64,000 bases of DNA from Micromonospora pallida (GCF_900090325.1 NZ_FMHW01000002.1:4093001-4157000), one strand, 5' to 3'; numbered from the stretch's first letter, positions 26,932 to 36,066 are shown. Program-made: numbers and translations. The notes: generated by a model not told the origin, from the letters alone.

Positions 26932-27978
26932 TCAGGCGGAGATGCGGGGGATCAGGTGGGGAGGTAGGAGGACGTGGGGGGCGGGGAGGGCCTCGCCCCG
27001 GATTCGGGCGACCAGCAGCCGGGCCATCTGCCGGCCCATCTCCTCGATCGGCTGGGCGACCGTGGTCAGCGGTGGATCCGACTGCCGGGCGATCGGCGAG
27101 TCCTCGTACCCGATGATCGCCACGTCCTCGGGCACCCGCCGGCCGGCTTCGCGCAGCGCACGCAGCGCCCCGCACGCCATCAGGTCGGAGGCCACGAGGA
27201 CGGCGTCCAGGTCGGGGCGGGACGCCAGGAGTTGGCGCATGCCGGCGGCGCCGCTGGCCTCGCTGAGGTCCCCGTACGCGATCATCGCGGGGTCGACCTG
27301 GCCCTCGCTGGCCGCGACGGCCTCCCGGTAGCCGGTCAACCGGGCCCGGCCGGCGCCGGTGTCCTGCGGGCCGGCGATGGTGGCGATCCGTCGCCGCCCC
27401 TTGCCGACCAGGTACTCCACCGCCTGCCGGGCACCGCCGACGTCGTCCACGTCCACGAAGTGGGCCGGCTGCGCGCCGGGACGCGGCATCCGCGCCGGCC
27501 GACCGCCGAGCACGGTCGGCAGGCCGCGCTCGGCCAGCAGGGTGGGCAGCGGGTCCGCGTCGTGCCGGGAGAGCAGCAGTACGCCGTCGACGTGCTGGCT
27601 GGTGAGGTGGTGCTCGACCCGCTCCCGCTCGAGCGGCGACCGGGCCAGGGCGAGCCAGAGCTGCATCGGAGTCCCCAGCAGCCCAGTGCTGACCCCCCGG
27701 ACGATGCCGGTGAAGAAGGCCTCGGCGAAGACCTGTTCCCCGGACTCCGAGACCACCAGGGCCACCGCGTCGGTCCGCTGGGTGACCAGGGCACGGGCGG
27801 CCCGGTTCGGCACGTACCCCAGCTCGGCGATGGCCTGCTGCACCGCGGCCCGGGCCTCCGGGCTCACCTGCGGCGAGCCGTTGACCACGCGGGAGACCGT
27901 GCCACGCCCGACACCGGCGCGGGCCGCCACCGCGTCGAGGGTCGGACGCCCGAGCGAACGGGTGCGCTGGATCGTCAT
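26932..27978 (-). CDS. LacI family transcriptional regulator
   Basis: A 348-residue repressor. The helix-turn-helix and hinge are at residues 10-65 (PTLDAVAARAGVGRGTVSRVVNGSPQVSPEARAAV, then ELGYVPNRAARALV). A periplasmic-binding-protein-like sugar domain follows (VASDLMACGALRALREAGRRVPEDVAIIGYED). The ATG at 27978 has a GGAG site 6 bases upstream. It lies 12 bases after the pRiA4b-type gene on the same strand. No sugar transport genes are nearby, so its effector and targets are not evident. Confidence 0.93.
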   Translation of the reverse strand: MTIQRTRSLGRPTLDAVAARAGVGRGTVSRVVNGSPQVSPEARAAVQQAIAELGYVPNRAARALVTQRTDAVALVVSESGEQVFAEAFFTGIVRGVSTGLLGTPMQLWLALARSPLERERVEHHLTSQHVDGVLLLSRHDADPLPTLLAERGLPTVLGGRPARMPRPGAQPAHFVDVDDVGGARQAVEYLVGKGRRRIATIAGPQDTGAGRARLTGYREAVAASEGQVDPAMIAYGDLSEASGAAGMRQLLASRPDLDAVLVASDLMACGALRALREAGRRVPEDVAIIGYEDSPIARQSDPPLTTVAQPIEEMGRQMARLLVARIRGEALPAPHVLLPPHLIPRISA

Positions 27979-27990
27979 CGTCGGCTCCGG

Positions 27991-28536
27991 TCAGCAGAGT
28001 CGGCGCAGCAGGGTGCTGGCGCGGCCGGCGTCGAAGGTCGTCGGGTCGAAGGGACGGCCCAGCCAGTCGCGCATCGCGTCGTGCTCGGGATGGGCCGGAT
28101 CAGCCAGGGCGTCGAGCAGGACCCGGTGACCGGACGGGCCACCGACGTCCTCCGGCGGGCAGGCCCCCTCCCCGTCCAGGCAGGTCGGGTAGCGCTCGTC
28201 CGGGTCGGCGGTCAGCACGTCCTCGACCACCAGGTCGTGCTCCCACCAGTCACCGAAGTCGTAGGTGTAGCGGAAGCGGCTGCTCTTGCCCACCACCACG
28301 TCCAGCCGGGTGTCCAGCTCGTCGCGCAACGGCAGCCCGTCGTCCGGGTCGGGTACGCCGTACTGCGTCCCGTCGATCTCGAAGCAGTGCAGGTGGCAGT
28401 CCTGCCACCCCATGGCGTACTGCACCACGCGGTGCACCCGGTCCAGGGTGTACCCGCCGGGGACCAGCACTCTCCGCCAGACCGGCGGACGGACCCCGGC
28501 CAGGGAGACCCGTAACTGGAAGATCTGACGGGGCAT
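27991..28536 (-). CDS. Plasmid pRiA4b ORF-3-like family protein
   Basis: A 181-residue protein with the family marks QLRVSLAGVRPPVWRRVLVPG, LDRVHRVVQYAMGWQDCHLHCFE and YTYDFGDWWEHDLVVED. The fold is predicted in the literature to be small alpha/beta, and the function is unknown. It may end with cysteine/histidine metal binding (YPTCLDGEGACPPED). The ATG at 28536 is selected for its GGGAGGA ribosome-binding site. It is probably co-transcribed with the LacI-type gene. Confidence 0.85.
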   Translation of the reverse strand: MPRQIFQLRVSLAGVRPPVWRRVLVPGGYTLDRVHRVVQYAMGWQDCHLHCFEIDGTQYGVPDPDDGLPLRDELDTRLDVVVGKSSRFRYTYDFGDWWEHDLVVEDVLTADPDERYPTCLDGEGACPPEDVGGPSGHRVLLDALADPAHPEHDAMRDWLGRPFDPTTFDAGRASTLLRRLC

Positions 28537-28686
28537 GCTGTCCCATCCTCCCTCGGCATAGGCTGCCAGCATGATCTGCCGAGCGTGCCGGGCGAAACGG
28601 CACGGTGACTGCCCGGGCCGGAACTGGTGCGACTGTCAGCACCGTACCCCCGGACCGACCCCTCCGGTCACCGGTCCGGCGAGCGA

Positions 28687-29433
28687 ATGAGCGTCCAGAT
28701 CCCGATCCACCGTGCCTGGCCGGGACCGGCCACCGGGCCGTTGGACGACGCGGCCCTCACCGCCCTCTACGATCGCGGCGACCGTCCCCGGCTCCGGGTC
28801 AACTTCGTGACCAGCATCGACGGCGCGGTCGCCCTGGACGGCTACTCGGCCGGCCTGTCCGGGGAGCCGGACAAAAGGGTGTTCGGACTGCTCCGGATGC
28901 TCTGCGACGCGCTCGTGGTGGCCGCCGGCACCCTGCGACACGAGGGCTACCGGGCGGTACGCCTCGACGAGGCCCGGCGGGACTGGCGGCGGGCGCACGG
29001 ACTGGCCGCGTACCCGACGCTTGTGGTGGTCTCCGGCTCGCTCCGCCTCGACCCGGCGCAGGCCGCCTTCGCCGACGCCCCGGTCCGCCCGGTGGTGCTG
29101 ACCACGGCCGACGCCCCGGCCCCCGCCGGCCTGACCGAGGTCGCCGACCTGGTCCGCTGCGGGACCGACCGGGTGGACCTGGCCGCCGGCCTGGCCGAAC
29201 TGCGCCGGCGCGGCCTCGACCACCTGCTCTGCGAGGGCGGGCCACGGCTGTTCGGCGCGCTCACCGCCGCCGACCTGGTCGACGAGGTGTGCCTGACGGT
29301 CGCGCCGCTGCTCGCCGGCCCCGGGTCGGGCCGGATCACCGCCGGGGCGGCCAGCCTGCCGCGTGACCTGCCGCTGCGGCACGTGCTCGCCACCGACGAC
29401 GGCGTGCTGATGCTGCGCCACGCCCGGGACTGA
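28687..29433 (+). CDS. Pyrimidine reductase / RibD C-terminal family protein
   Basis: A 248-residue NADPH-dependent reductase of the RibD_C / DHFR-like family. Marks are RPRLRVNFVTSIDGAVALDG, DALVVAAGTLRHEGY and LLCEGGPRLFGALTAADLVDEV with the GGP turn that binds the nucleotide. The family reduces the ribosylaminopyrimidine in riboflavin synthesis or related pterins. No other rib gene is near and there is no deaminase domain, so its substrate is open. The ATG at 28687 fits the family length; upstream starts would add an unrelated 20 residues. Confidence 0.88.
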   Translation: MSVQIPIHRAWPGPATGPLDDAALTALYDRGDRPRLRVNFVTSIDGAVALDGYSAGLSGEPDKRVFGLLRMLCDALVVAAGTLRHEGYRAVRLDEARRDWRRAHGLAAYPTLVVVSGSLRLDPAQAAFADAPVRPVVLTTADAPAPAGLTEVADLVRCGTDRVDLAAGLAELRRRGLDHLLCEGGPRLFGALTAADLVDEVCLTVAPLLAGPGSGRITAGAASLPRDLPLRHVLATDDGVLMLRHARD

Positions 29434-29513
29434 CCGGGCGCAAACTGGCAACCTGTCGTACGGCTGGGGCAGGATGCAGCACGTGTGCCCTGAGCGAGTG
29501 CGACTGACCAGCG

Positions 29514-29588
29514 GAGCCCGGTGATGATCGACAGCCCGGCCGGCGGAGCCCGGCGATGATCGACGACAGCCCGGTGCCGGCCGGCGAC
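29514..29588 (+). repeat. Imperfect tandem duplication around the herA-like start
   Basis: GGAGCCCGGTGATGATCGAC at 29514-29533 is repeated as GGAGCCCGGCGATGATCGAC at 29546-29565, each with its own GGAG and ATG. The downstream copy is the one in frame with the ATPase gene at 29556; the upstream copy gives at most a very short peptide. Confidence 0.75.
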
Positions 29589-31325
29589 GCCTTCGACGGC
29601 TCCGGCGAGGAGGTGGGCCGGGTGCTCGGCACCGCCGACGCCACCCCGCTCCAGTTCTGGACGGCGGTCTCCGACGGCAGCTACCTGCAACTGGACGACG
29701 TGGTGGTGACCCGGCGCGAGCTGCCCGACCGGGAGCCGGTGACGATCGCCGGGGTGGTCACCCAGGTCCGCGCCCGGCACGAGGGCGCCCAGTTCGACTC
29801 GGACGTCTTCGCCATCGCCGACGGCACCCTCCCCGCCCAGGTGCAGGAGGCCGCCGAGATCACCACCACCCGGGTCGACCCGGAGCTGTACGTCCCACCC
29901 ACTCCCGGGGCGGTGGTCCGCCGCGCCGAGGGCGACGCCCGGGCCCGGGCGCTGCACTTCGACCGGATGGAACGGCGCATCCCGATGGGTACGGGCCGGG
30001 ACGGGGTGCCGGTCTACCTGAACGCCGACTTCCTCGACGGCAGCCGGGGCGCGCACGTCTCCATCTCCGGCATCTCCGGGGTGGCCACCAAGACCAGCTT
30101 CGCCACCTTCCTGCTCTACTCGGTGTTCCGCTCCGGCGTGCTCGGCGGCGACGCGGTCAACGCCAAGGCGTTGATCTTCAACGTCAAGGGCGAGGACCTG
30201 CTCTTTCTCGACCACCCGAACACCCGGCTGGACGACGCCACCCGGGCGGCGTACGCGAAGCTCGGCCTGGCCGCCGGGGCCTTCCCGGACGTGCGGGTAC
30301 ACGCCCCGCCCCGGGTCGGCGACTCCTCCGGCACACCGGACGTCAGCAGCCGGCTCACCGGCGTGGACAGCTTCTACTGGACGCTGAGCGAGTTCTGCGC
30401 CGACCGGCTCCTGCCGTACGTCTTCGCCGACGCCGACGACGAACGCCAGCAGTACACGATGGTGGTGCACGCGGTCACCGCCCACCTGGCCCGGTACGCC
30501 CAGCCCGCCGACGGCGGGGTGAGCATCGACGGCACCCGGCTGGGCTCCTACACCGACCTGGTCGACCACATCGTCGAGCAGCTCAACGACGACGAGACCC
30601 GCAGCGACTGGACCGGCAGCGCGGTCGGCATCGGCACGGTCAACGCCTTCGCCCGACGGCTGATCGGCAGCAAGAAGGACCTGGGCCGGCTGATCCGGGG
30701 TGACCTCGCCACCCGCCGCCCGCACTCGATCAACACCGCGGAGAGCGCCCAGGTCACCGTGGTCGACCTGCACAACCTGCCGGACCGCGCGCAGCGGTTC
30801 GTCGTCGGGGTGACACTGCGCGGCGAGTTCGAACGCAAGGAGAAGGCCGGCACCGCCAAGCCGCTGCTCTTCGTCGTCCTCGACGAGCTGAACAAGTACG
30901 CCCCCCGGGAGGGCTCCTCGCCGATCAAGGAGGTGCTGCTGGACATCGCCGAGCGGGGCCGCTCGCTCGGGGTGATCCTGGTCGGGGCCCAGCAGACGGC
31001 GAGCGAGGTGGAGCGGCGGATCGTCACCAACTCGGCGATCCGGGTGGTCGGCCGGCTCGACCCGGCCGAGGCGTCCCGCCCGGAGTACGGCTTCCTCCCG
31101 CCGGTCCAGCGGCAGCGGGCGCTGCTGGCCAAACCGGGCACGATGTTCGTCAACCAACCGGACATCCCGGTGCCGCTCTGCCTGGAGTTCCCCTTCCCGG
31201 CCTGGGCCACCCGGGTCTCCGAGGCCGGCCACGCCCCGTCGGAGACGCTCCGGTCGATCACCCAGTCCGCCGACCCGTTCGCCGTGGTGGGCTCCGGCGG
31301 CTCCGACGACGACATCCCGTTCTAG
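29556..31325 (+). CDS. HerA-like DNA-translocating ATPase (DUF87 type)
   Basis: A 589-residue ATPase. An N-terminal HAS-barrel-like region (GRVLGTADATPLQFWTAV) is followed by the RecA/FtsK-HerA core. The Walker A position reads GISGVATKTS (residues 172-181), with Ala-Thr where Gly-Lys usually precedes, a clear variant. Walker B is PLLFVVLDELNKYAP near residue 440. A sensor-like VILVGAQQTASEV and an arginine-bearing RIVTNSAIRVVGR follow. HerA hexamers drive DNA through NurA nuclease. It is the first gene of a herA-sbcD-sbcC-nurA order, with sbcD 15 bases downstream. Confidence 0.85.
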   Translation: MIDDSPVPAGDAFDGSGEEVGRVLGTADATPLQFWTAVSDGSYLQLDDVVVTRRELPDREPVTIAGVVTQVRARHEGAQFDSDVFAIADGTLPAQVQEAAEITTTRVDPELYVPPTPGAVVRRAEGDARARALHFDRMERRIPMGTGRDGVPVYLNADFLDGSRGAHVSISGISGVATKTSFATFLLYSVFRSGVLGGDAVNAKALIFNVKGEDLLFLDHPNTRLDDATRAAYAKLGLAAGAFPDVRVHAPPRVGDSSGTPDVSSRLTGVDSFYWTLSEFCADRLLPYVFADADDERQQYTMVVHAVTAHLARYAQPADGGVSIDGTRLGSYTDLVDHIVEQLNDDETRSDWTGSAVGIGTVNAFARRLIGSKKDLGRLIRGDLATRRPHSINTAESAQVTVVDLHNLPDRAQRFVVGVTLRGEFERKEKAGTAKPLLFVVLDELNKYAPREGSSPIKEVLLDIAERGRSLGVILVGAQQTASEVERRIVTNSAIRVVGRLDPAEASRPEYGFLPPVQRQRALLAKPGTMFVNQPDIPVPLCLEFPFPAWATRVSEAGHAPSETLRSITQSADPFAVVGSGGSDDDIPF

Positions 31326-31340
31326 AGGGGTTAACAGCCT

Positions 31341-32489
31341 GTGAAGATCCTGCACACCTCCGACTGGCACGTCGGCAAGGTCCTCAAGGGCCAGTCCCGC
31401 GCCGAGGAGCACAAGCAGGTCCTCGCCCAGGTCATCGAGATCGCCCGGCAGGAGCGGCCCGACCTGGTGATCGTCGCCGGTGACCTCTACGACACCGGCT
31501 CCCCCACCCCGGAGGCCACCCGGCTGGTCACCCGGGCGCTGACCGCGCTGCGCCGCACCGGCGCGGACGTGGTCGCCGTCGGGGGCAACCACGACAACGG
31601 CCCGGCCCTGGACGCGCTGCGCCCGTGGGCAGAGGCCGCCGGGATCGTCCTGCGCGGCAGCGTCCGGGACACCAACCCCGCCGACCTGGTGATCGACGGG
31701 ACGACCCGGGACGGCGAGCGCTGGCAGCTCGCCGCGCTGCCGTTCCTCTCCCACCGGTACGCCGTCCGCGCGGTGGAGATGTACGAGCTGACCGCCGCCG
31801 AGGCCACCCAGACGTACGCCGACCACCTGGGGCGGGTGCTCACCCGGCTCACCGAGGGGTTCGCCGAACCGGACCGGGTGCACCTGGTCACCGCGCACCT
31901 GACCGTGGTCGGCGCGAGCACCGGCGGCGGGGAGCGGGACGCGCACACCGTCATGGGGTACGCCGTCCCCGCCACCGTCTTCCCGGGCAACGCCCACTAC
32001 GTGGCGCTCGGGCACCTCCACCGGGCCCAGCGGGTCGACGGCCCCTGCCCGGTGCGGTACAGCGGCAGCCCGATCGCGATCGACTTCGGCGAGCAGGAGA
32101 ACGTCTGCTCGGTGACGCTGGTCGAGGTGACCGCCCGGACGGCGGCGCAGGTCCGCGAGGTGCCGGTCTCCGCCGCGGTGCCGCTGCGCACCGTCCGGGG
32201 CACCCTGGCCGAGCTCGCCGAGGTGGAGCCGCCGGAGGGGTGGCTGCGGGTGTTCGTCCGGGAGCAGCCCCGCGCCGGGCTGCGCGAGGAGGTCCAGGAG
32301 CTGCTCCCCCGGGCGCTGGAGATCCGGATCGACCCGGAGCTGGTGCCCGCTCCCGGGAGTGCCCGGGCGGCCCAGCGGGCCGGCCGTTCCCCGCAGCAGC
32401 TCTTCGCCGACTACCTATCCGGACGCGGGCACGACGACGACGGGGTGCGGGAGCTGTTCGACGAGCTGTTCGAGGAGGTCGACCGCTGA
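31341..32489 (+). CDS. sbcD: Exonuclease SbcCD subunit D (Mre11 homologue)
   Basis: A 382-residue metallophosphoesterase nuclease. Metal ligands are all present: TSDWHVG (D8, H10), VAGDLYDTG, VGGNHDN, LVTAHLT and LGHLHR. Length is normal for SbcD. It forms the nuclease head of the SbcCD / Mre11-Rad50 complex, which opens hairpins and trims protein-blocked ends. Its TGA overlaps the first ATG of sbcC (TGATG), so the two subunits are translationally coupled. It sits inside a four-gene end-processing operon. Confidence 0.96.
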   Translation: MKILHTSDWHVGKVLKGQSRAEEHKQVLAQVIEIARQERPDLVIVAGDLYDTGSPTPEATRLVTRALTALRRTGADVVAVGGNHDNGPALDALRPWAEAAGIVLRGSVRDTNPADLVIDGTTRDGERWQLAALPFLSHRYAVRAVEMYELTAAEATQTYADHLGRVLTRLTEGFAEPDRVHLVTAHLTVVGASTGGGERDAHTVMGYAVPATVFPGNAHYVALGHLHRAQRVDGPCPVRYSGSPIAIDFGEQENVCSVTLVEVTARTAAQVREVPVSAAVPLRTVRGTLAELAEVEPPEGWLRVFVREQPRAGLREEVQELLPRALEIRIDPELVPAPGSARAAQRAGRSPQQLFADYLSGRGHDDDGVRELFDELFEEVDR

Positions 32490-34963
32490 TGCGCCCGATG
32501 CGGCTGGACATGGCGGGCTTCACCGTCTTCCGCGAGGAGACGAGCGTCGACTTCACCGACGCCGACTTCTTCGCGCTGGTCGGGCCGACCGGATCGGGCA
32601 AGTCGACGGTGCTGGACGCGATCTGCTTCGCCCTCTACGGCACGGTTCCCCGCTGGGGCGGGGCACGGGGCCTGGCCAACGCGCTCGCCCCGTCCTCCAC
32701 CGAGGCCCGGGTCCGGCTGGTGTTCGAGTCCGCCGGGGACCGGTTCGTGGCCACCCGGGTGGTCCGCCGGGACGGCCGGGGCGCCGTCAAGACCACCAAC
32801 GCCGGGTTGCAGCTCATGCCACCCGGCTTCGACGTCACCAAGCTGGACACCGGACTCAGCCCGGAGGACCTCGGCGAGGTGCTGGCCGGCACCCCGGCCG
32901 AGATGGAGCAGGCGGTCCTGGAGGCGGTCGGGCTGCCGTACGAGCAGTTCACCAGTTGCGTGGTGCTGCCGCAGGGGCAGTTCGCGGACTTCCTGCATGC
33001 CAAGCCGGCCACCCGGCAGCAGATCCTGGTCAACCTGCTCGGTCTCGGCGTCTACGAGGAGGTGCAGAAGCGGGCCACCGAGCGGGCTGGGAAGGCCGAG
33101 GCGAGGCTGGAGCAGGTCGACCGGACACTCGGCGGCCTCACCGACGTCGACGACGCGGCGCTGGCCGAGGCGGAGTCCGCCGTGACCCGGGCGCACGAGC
33201 TGGCCGAGGCGGTCGCTGACGCCGTACCGGAGCGGGATCGGGCCCGGGCGGCGGCGCGGGACGCGCACGCGGCGCTGGCCGCCCTCGACGCCGACCTGGC
33301 CGTGCTCGACGCGGTACGCGCGCCGGACGGGGTGGCCGAGGTTGCCCGGTCGGTGGCCGCCGCGCGGGCGGACGTCGACGGGGCGGCGAAGGCGGTGGCG
33401 CTGGCCGAGGAACGCGAGGAGAAGCTACGCGGCGAGCTGGCCGGGGCGGGGGACGAGAGCGCGCTGCGGCTGCTGCTCACCGCGCACGCCGACCGGGACC
33501 GGCTCACCGGCGAGGTGGCGTCGGTGGCCGCCGCGGTGGCCGGGGCGGAGGCGGAGCACGACGCGGCGGTGGCCGCGCTGGCCGGGGCCCGGGCGGCAGC
33601 CGAACAGGCGGAGGCCGAGTTGGAGGCGGCGTTCCGGGCGCACGAGGACGCGAAGGCCGCTGATCAGGCGGTGGCGCTGCGGGCGCACCTGACCGACGGG
33701 GCGTGCTGCCCGGTGTGCGAGCAGGTGGTGCCCCGGGTGCCAGCGGTTCCGGCCGGCTCGGCGGTGACACGGGCGGTGGCCGCCGGCAAGGCGGCCCGGA
33801 CCGCCAGCGACGCGGCGAAGCGGCGGGTGCAGGAGTGCGACAGCGCTGCCCGGGACCTGGAGCGGGTGCTGCTGCGCGCCCGGGCCCAGCACGACCAGTT
33901 GGGCGGCCGTTTGGCCGAGCTGGACGAGCGGCTCGCCGGGGCCGCCACCGCCGACGCGCTCCGGCACGAGCTGGCCGAACACGCCCGGTTGCGAGCCGCC
34001 CTGGACGAGGCGGCCGGCATGGTCCGCGCGGGCCGGGACGCCGCCCGACGGGCCCGGGCGGCGGCCGAGGCGGCCGAGGAGCGGCTACGTGCCGGGTGGC
34101 GGGAGTTCGACACGGTCCGCGACGGGCTGGCCCGGTTCGGTCCGCCGGCCGCCGACCGGGACGACGTCGCCGCCGCCTGGGCGGGGCTGGCCGGCTGGGC
34201 CGGCGGGGAGGCGGACCGGCGCCGCGCGGACCGGGTGGGCCGGGCCGCGTCTGTGACGGAGGCGGAGGCCGCCGTCGGGGCGGTGGAGGAGCGGATCACC
34301 GCGGTCTTCATCGCCGCCGGGCTGCCCATCGCCGACGATCCGGTCCGCGCGGCCACCGTCGCGGTAGAACGCGCCGAGGCGGCCCACCGGCGGCTGGTGG
34401 AACGCCGGGAGCAGGCCGCCGAGCTGCGCGAACAGCGGACCGGACACGAACGGGAGGCGCGGGTGGCCCGCGCGCTCGCCGGTCACCTGCGGGCCAACAA
34501 CTTCGAGCGGTGGCTGCTGGCGGAGGCGCTCGACCTGCTGGTCGACGGGGCCTCCCGGATCCTGCGGGACCTCTCCGGCGGGCAGTACGACCTGGTCCAC
34601 GACAAGGGTGAGTTCTTCGTGGTCGACCACCACGACGCCGGGCTGCGACGCGGGGTGCGGACCCTCTCCGGCGGGGAGACCTTCCAGGCGTCGCTGGCGT
34701 TGGCGCTGGCGCTGTCCGAGCAGTTGGCCGGCATGTCCACCACGGCGGCGAGCCTGGAGTCGATCGTCCTGGACGAGGGGTTCGGCACCCTCGACGCGGC
34801 CACCCTGGACACGGTGGCCGCCACCCTGGAGAGCCTGGCCGCCCGGGGCGACCGGATGGTCGGGGTGGTCACCCACGTGCCGGCGCTCGCCGAACGGATC
34901 CCGGTCCGCTTCGAGGTCCGCAAGGACGCCCGCAGCGCCCGCGTCGAACGGAGTGGCCTGTGA
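32489..34963 (+). CDS. sbcC: Exonuclease SbcCD subunit C (Rad50 homologue)
   Basis: An 824-residue SMC-like ATPase. Walker A is GPTGSGKST (about residues 31-39), the Q-loop is VVLPQGQFADFL, and the zinc hook CPVC lies in a long Ala/Glu/Arg-rich coiled coil at about residues 407-410. Signature TLSGGETFQ and Walker B IVLDEGFGTLD are near the C-terminus. With SbcD it forms the Mre11-Rad50-type complex. A second ATG three codons in is also possible. The nurA-like gene starts 29 bases after the stop. Confidence 0.96.
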   Translation: MRPMRLDMAGFTVFREETSVDFTDADFFALVGPTGSGKSTVLDAICFALYGTVPRWGGARGLANALAPSSTEARVRLVFESAGDRFVATRVVRRDGRGAVKTTNAGLQLMPPGFDVTKLDTGLSPEDLGEVLAGTPAEMEQAVLEAVGLPYEQFTSCVVLPQGQFADFLHAKPATRQQILVNLLGLGVYEEVQKRATERAGKAEARLEQVDRTLGGLTDVDDAALAEAESAVTRAHELAEAVADAVPERDRARAAARDAHAALAALDADLAVLDAVRAPDGVAEVARSVAAARADVDGAAKAVALAEEREEKLRGELAGAGDESALRLLLTAHADRDRLTGEVASVAAAVAGAEAEHDAAVAALAGARAAAEQAEAELEAAFRAHEDAKAADQAVALRAHLTDGACCPVCEQVVPRVPAVPAGSAVTRAVAAGKAARTASDAAKRRVQECDSAARDLERVLLRARAQHDQLGGRLAELDERLAGAATADALRHELAEHARLRAALDEAAGMVRAGRDAARRARAAAEAAEERLRAGWREFDTVRDGLARFGPPAADRDDVAAAWAGLAGWAGGEADRRRADRVGRAASVTEAEAAVGAVEERITAVFIAAGLPIADDPVRAATVAVERAEAAHRRLVERREQAAELREQRTGHEREARVARALAGHLRANNFERWLLAEALDLLVDGASRILRDLSGGQYDLVHDKGEFFVVDHHDAGLRRGVRTLSGGETFQASLALALALSEQLAGMSTTAASLESIVLDEGFGTLDAATLDTVAATLESLAARGDRMVGVVTHVPALAERIPVRFEVRKDARSARVERSGL

Positions 34964-34991
34964 GCGCAGTCGCGAACGAGAGGCCAGCCCG

Positions 34992-35969
34992 GTGAGCGGG
35001 GCGGGTCGTCCGCAGTTCTTCGTGGACGCGTGGGACCCGGCGTACGGGGCGTCGTTCGAGGCGTCCCCGGGCGGCCCGGCCGCGCCGAGCAGCGCCCAGG
35101 TCGACCCGGACGTGGAGCTGCCGACGGCGGACTGGCGGGCGGTCGGCCCGCGGGCGGGGGTGCACGCACCCGAGGTGGTGCTCCTGGTCGACGGGGTACG
35201 TCGGATCGACGCCAGCGTCTGGACGGCCGAGTCGGACGGCGTCTCCTACCCGGGGGTGGCGGCGTCGTACGCGGCCGGGGTGGTCCGCTGCGACCTGGGG
35301 CGGGGCGCGGCGGAGATGGCCGGCGCCCGGGTGGCCCGGGGGCTGTTCACGGCCAGCCCGTCGGCGCAGGAGATGGTCGCCGGGTCGGTGCGTTACCCGG
35401 TGCACCGGGTCGGCGGCAGCGGCGAGCTGAGCAAGTTGCCGGCCGCCGTGCAGGGCCCGTTGACCGCGCTGGAGGTGCAGGTCTCCGACGCCGCCCGTAC
35501 CGATGGTGACCTGCTGGTGGTGGACGGCCCGCTACGCGCCCGGCGGCAGTTGCCGCGCACCCTCGGGTACGTCAAGACGCAGCACAGCCAGTATCTCGAC
35601 GCCCGGCTGACGGCGGTGGTGACCGCGCTGGAGCCGGGTCAGCGCTGCCCGGTGTTCCGGTTACGGGTGGGCACCGGTTGGGGCGGCTGGTCGTGGTATC
35701 TGCGGCTGCCGGTGGCCCGGGGCGCGCCCTGGGCGGGCATCGTCCGGGTGGAGTGCTCGCCCGACCTGGAGCCGACCGAGGCGGTCGCGTTGGCCGACCT
35801 TTCGCTGGTCACCCTCCCCCGGTTCGCCTCCACCCCGTACAAGGACCCACGCGCCCCGCAGAACCTCGTCCCGATCGCCGGCCTGGAACGCCGGTTGCGG
35901 GCTCTGCTCGGGGACGCCCGCCTGCTGCACCGGGCGCTCTCCGCCGCCGCCCGCCGCGCTCGCCGCTGA
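34992..35969 (+). CDS. NurA-like nuclease domain protein
   Basis: A 325-residue protein at the end of the herA-sbcDC operon. It carries the spaced acidic motifs expected for the NurA fold: VVLLVDGVRRIDA (D67, D73), ASYAAGVVRCD, LLVVDGPLR (D178-G), then GYVKTQHSQYL (K195, H198) and a C-terminal YKDPRAPQNLVPIAGLERRLR that matches the P-x-P-L-x-x-A/E-x-x-A/R end of the family. NurA is a 5'-3' nuclease and endonuclease fed by HerA. I judge the assignment from motif spacing and the operon; sequence similarity to archaeal NurA is low. GTG start after a GCCCGG leader. Confidence 0.62.
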   Translation: MSGAGRPQFFVDAWDPAYGASFEASPGGPAAPSSAQVDPDVELPTADWRAVGPRAGVHAPEVVLLVDGVRRIDASVWTAESDGVSYPGVAASYAAGVVRCDLGRGAAEMAGARVARGLFTASPSAQEMVAGSVRYPVHRVGGSGELSKLPAAVQGPLTALEVQVSDAARTDGDLLVVDGPLRARRQLPRTLGYVKTQHSQYLDARLTAVVTALEPGQRCPVFRLRVGTGWGGWSWYLRLPVARGAPWAGIVRVECSPDLEPTEAVALADLSLVTLPRFASTPYKDPRAPQNLVPIAGLERRLRALLGDARLLHRALSAAARRARR

Positions 35970-35970
35970 C

Positions 35971-36053
35971 CGGCGACCGGCGACCGGCGACCGGCGACCG
36001 GCGACCGGCGACCGGCGACCGGCGACCGGCGACCGGCGACCGGCGACCGGCGA
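35971..36053. repeat. Heptamer tandem repeat, about 12 copies
   Basis: CGGCGAC repeated about 12 times without error, beginning at the stop of the nurA-like gene and ending just before the -10 box of the next gene. The unit is 7 bases and so would not keep a frame. It lies wholly outside coding sequence. Confidence 0.97.
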
Positions 36054-36054
36054 G

Positions 36055-36060
36055 GATACT
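36055..36060 (+). promoter_or_regulatory. -10 box of the spermidine-synthase-like gene
   Basis: GATACT six bases before the ATG at 36067, directly after the heptamer repeat. Repeat length would set the distance of any upstream element. Confidence 0.45.
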
Positions 36061-36066
36061 GGCCGG

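Noticed and set aside
25247..27175. Long minus-strand open frame of 642 residues
   Set aside because: It is antisense to the acyl-CoA dehydrogenase gene, which has clear family motifs; the frame is a product of high GC third-position bias.
28947..32021. 1024-residue minus-strand open frame
   Set aside because: Antisense shadow of the RibD-like, HerA-like and SbcD genes; composition is Gly/Arg/Val with no domain.
35971..36053. CRISPR-like array
   Set aside because: The heptamer units are contiguous, with no spacers; the 51-bp units at 43925-44230 are coding and also contiguous. No cas gene is present.
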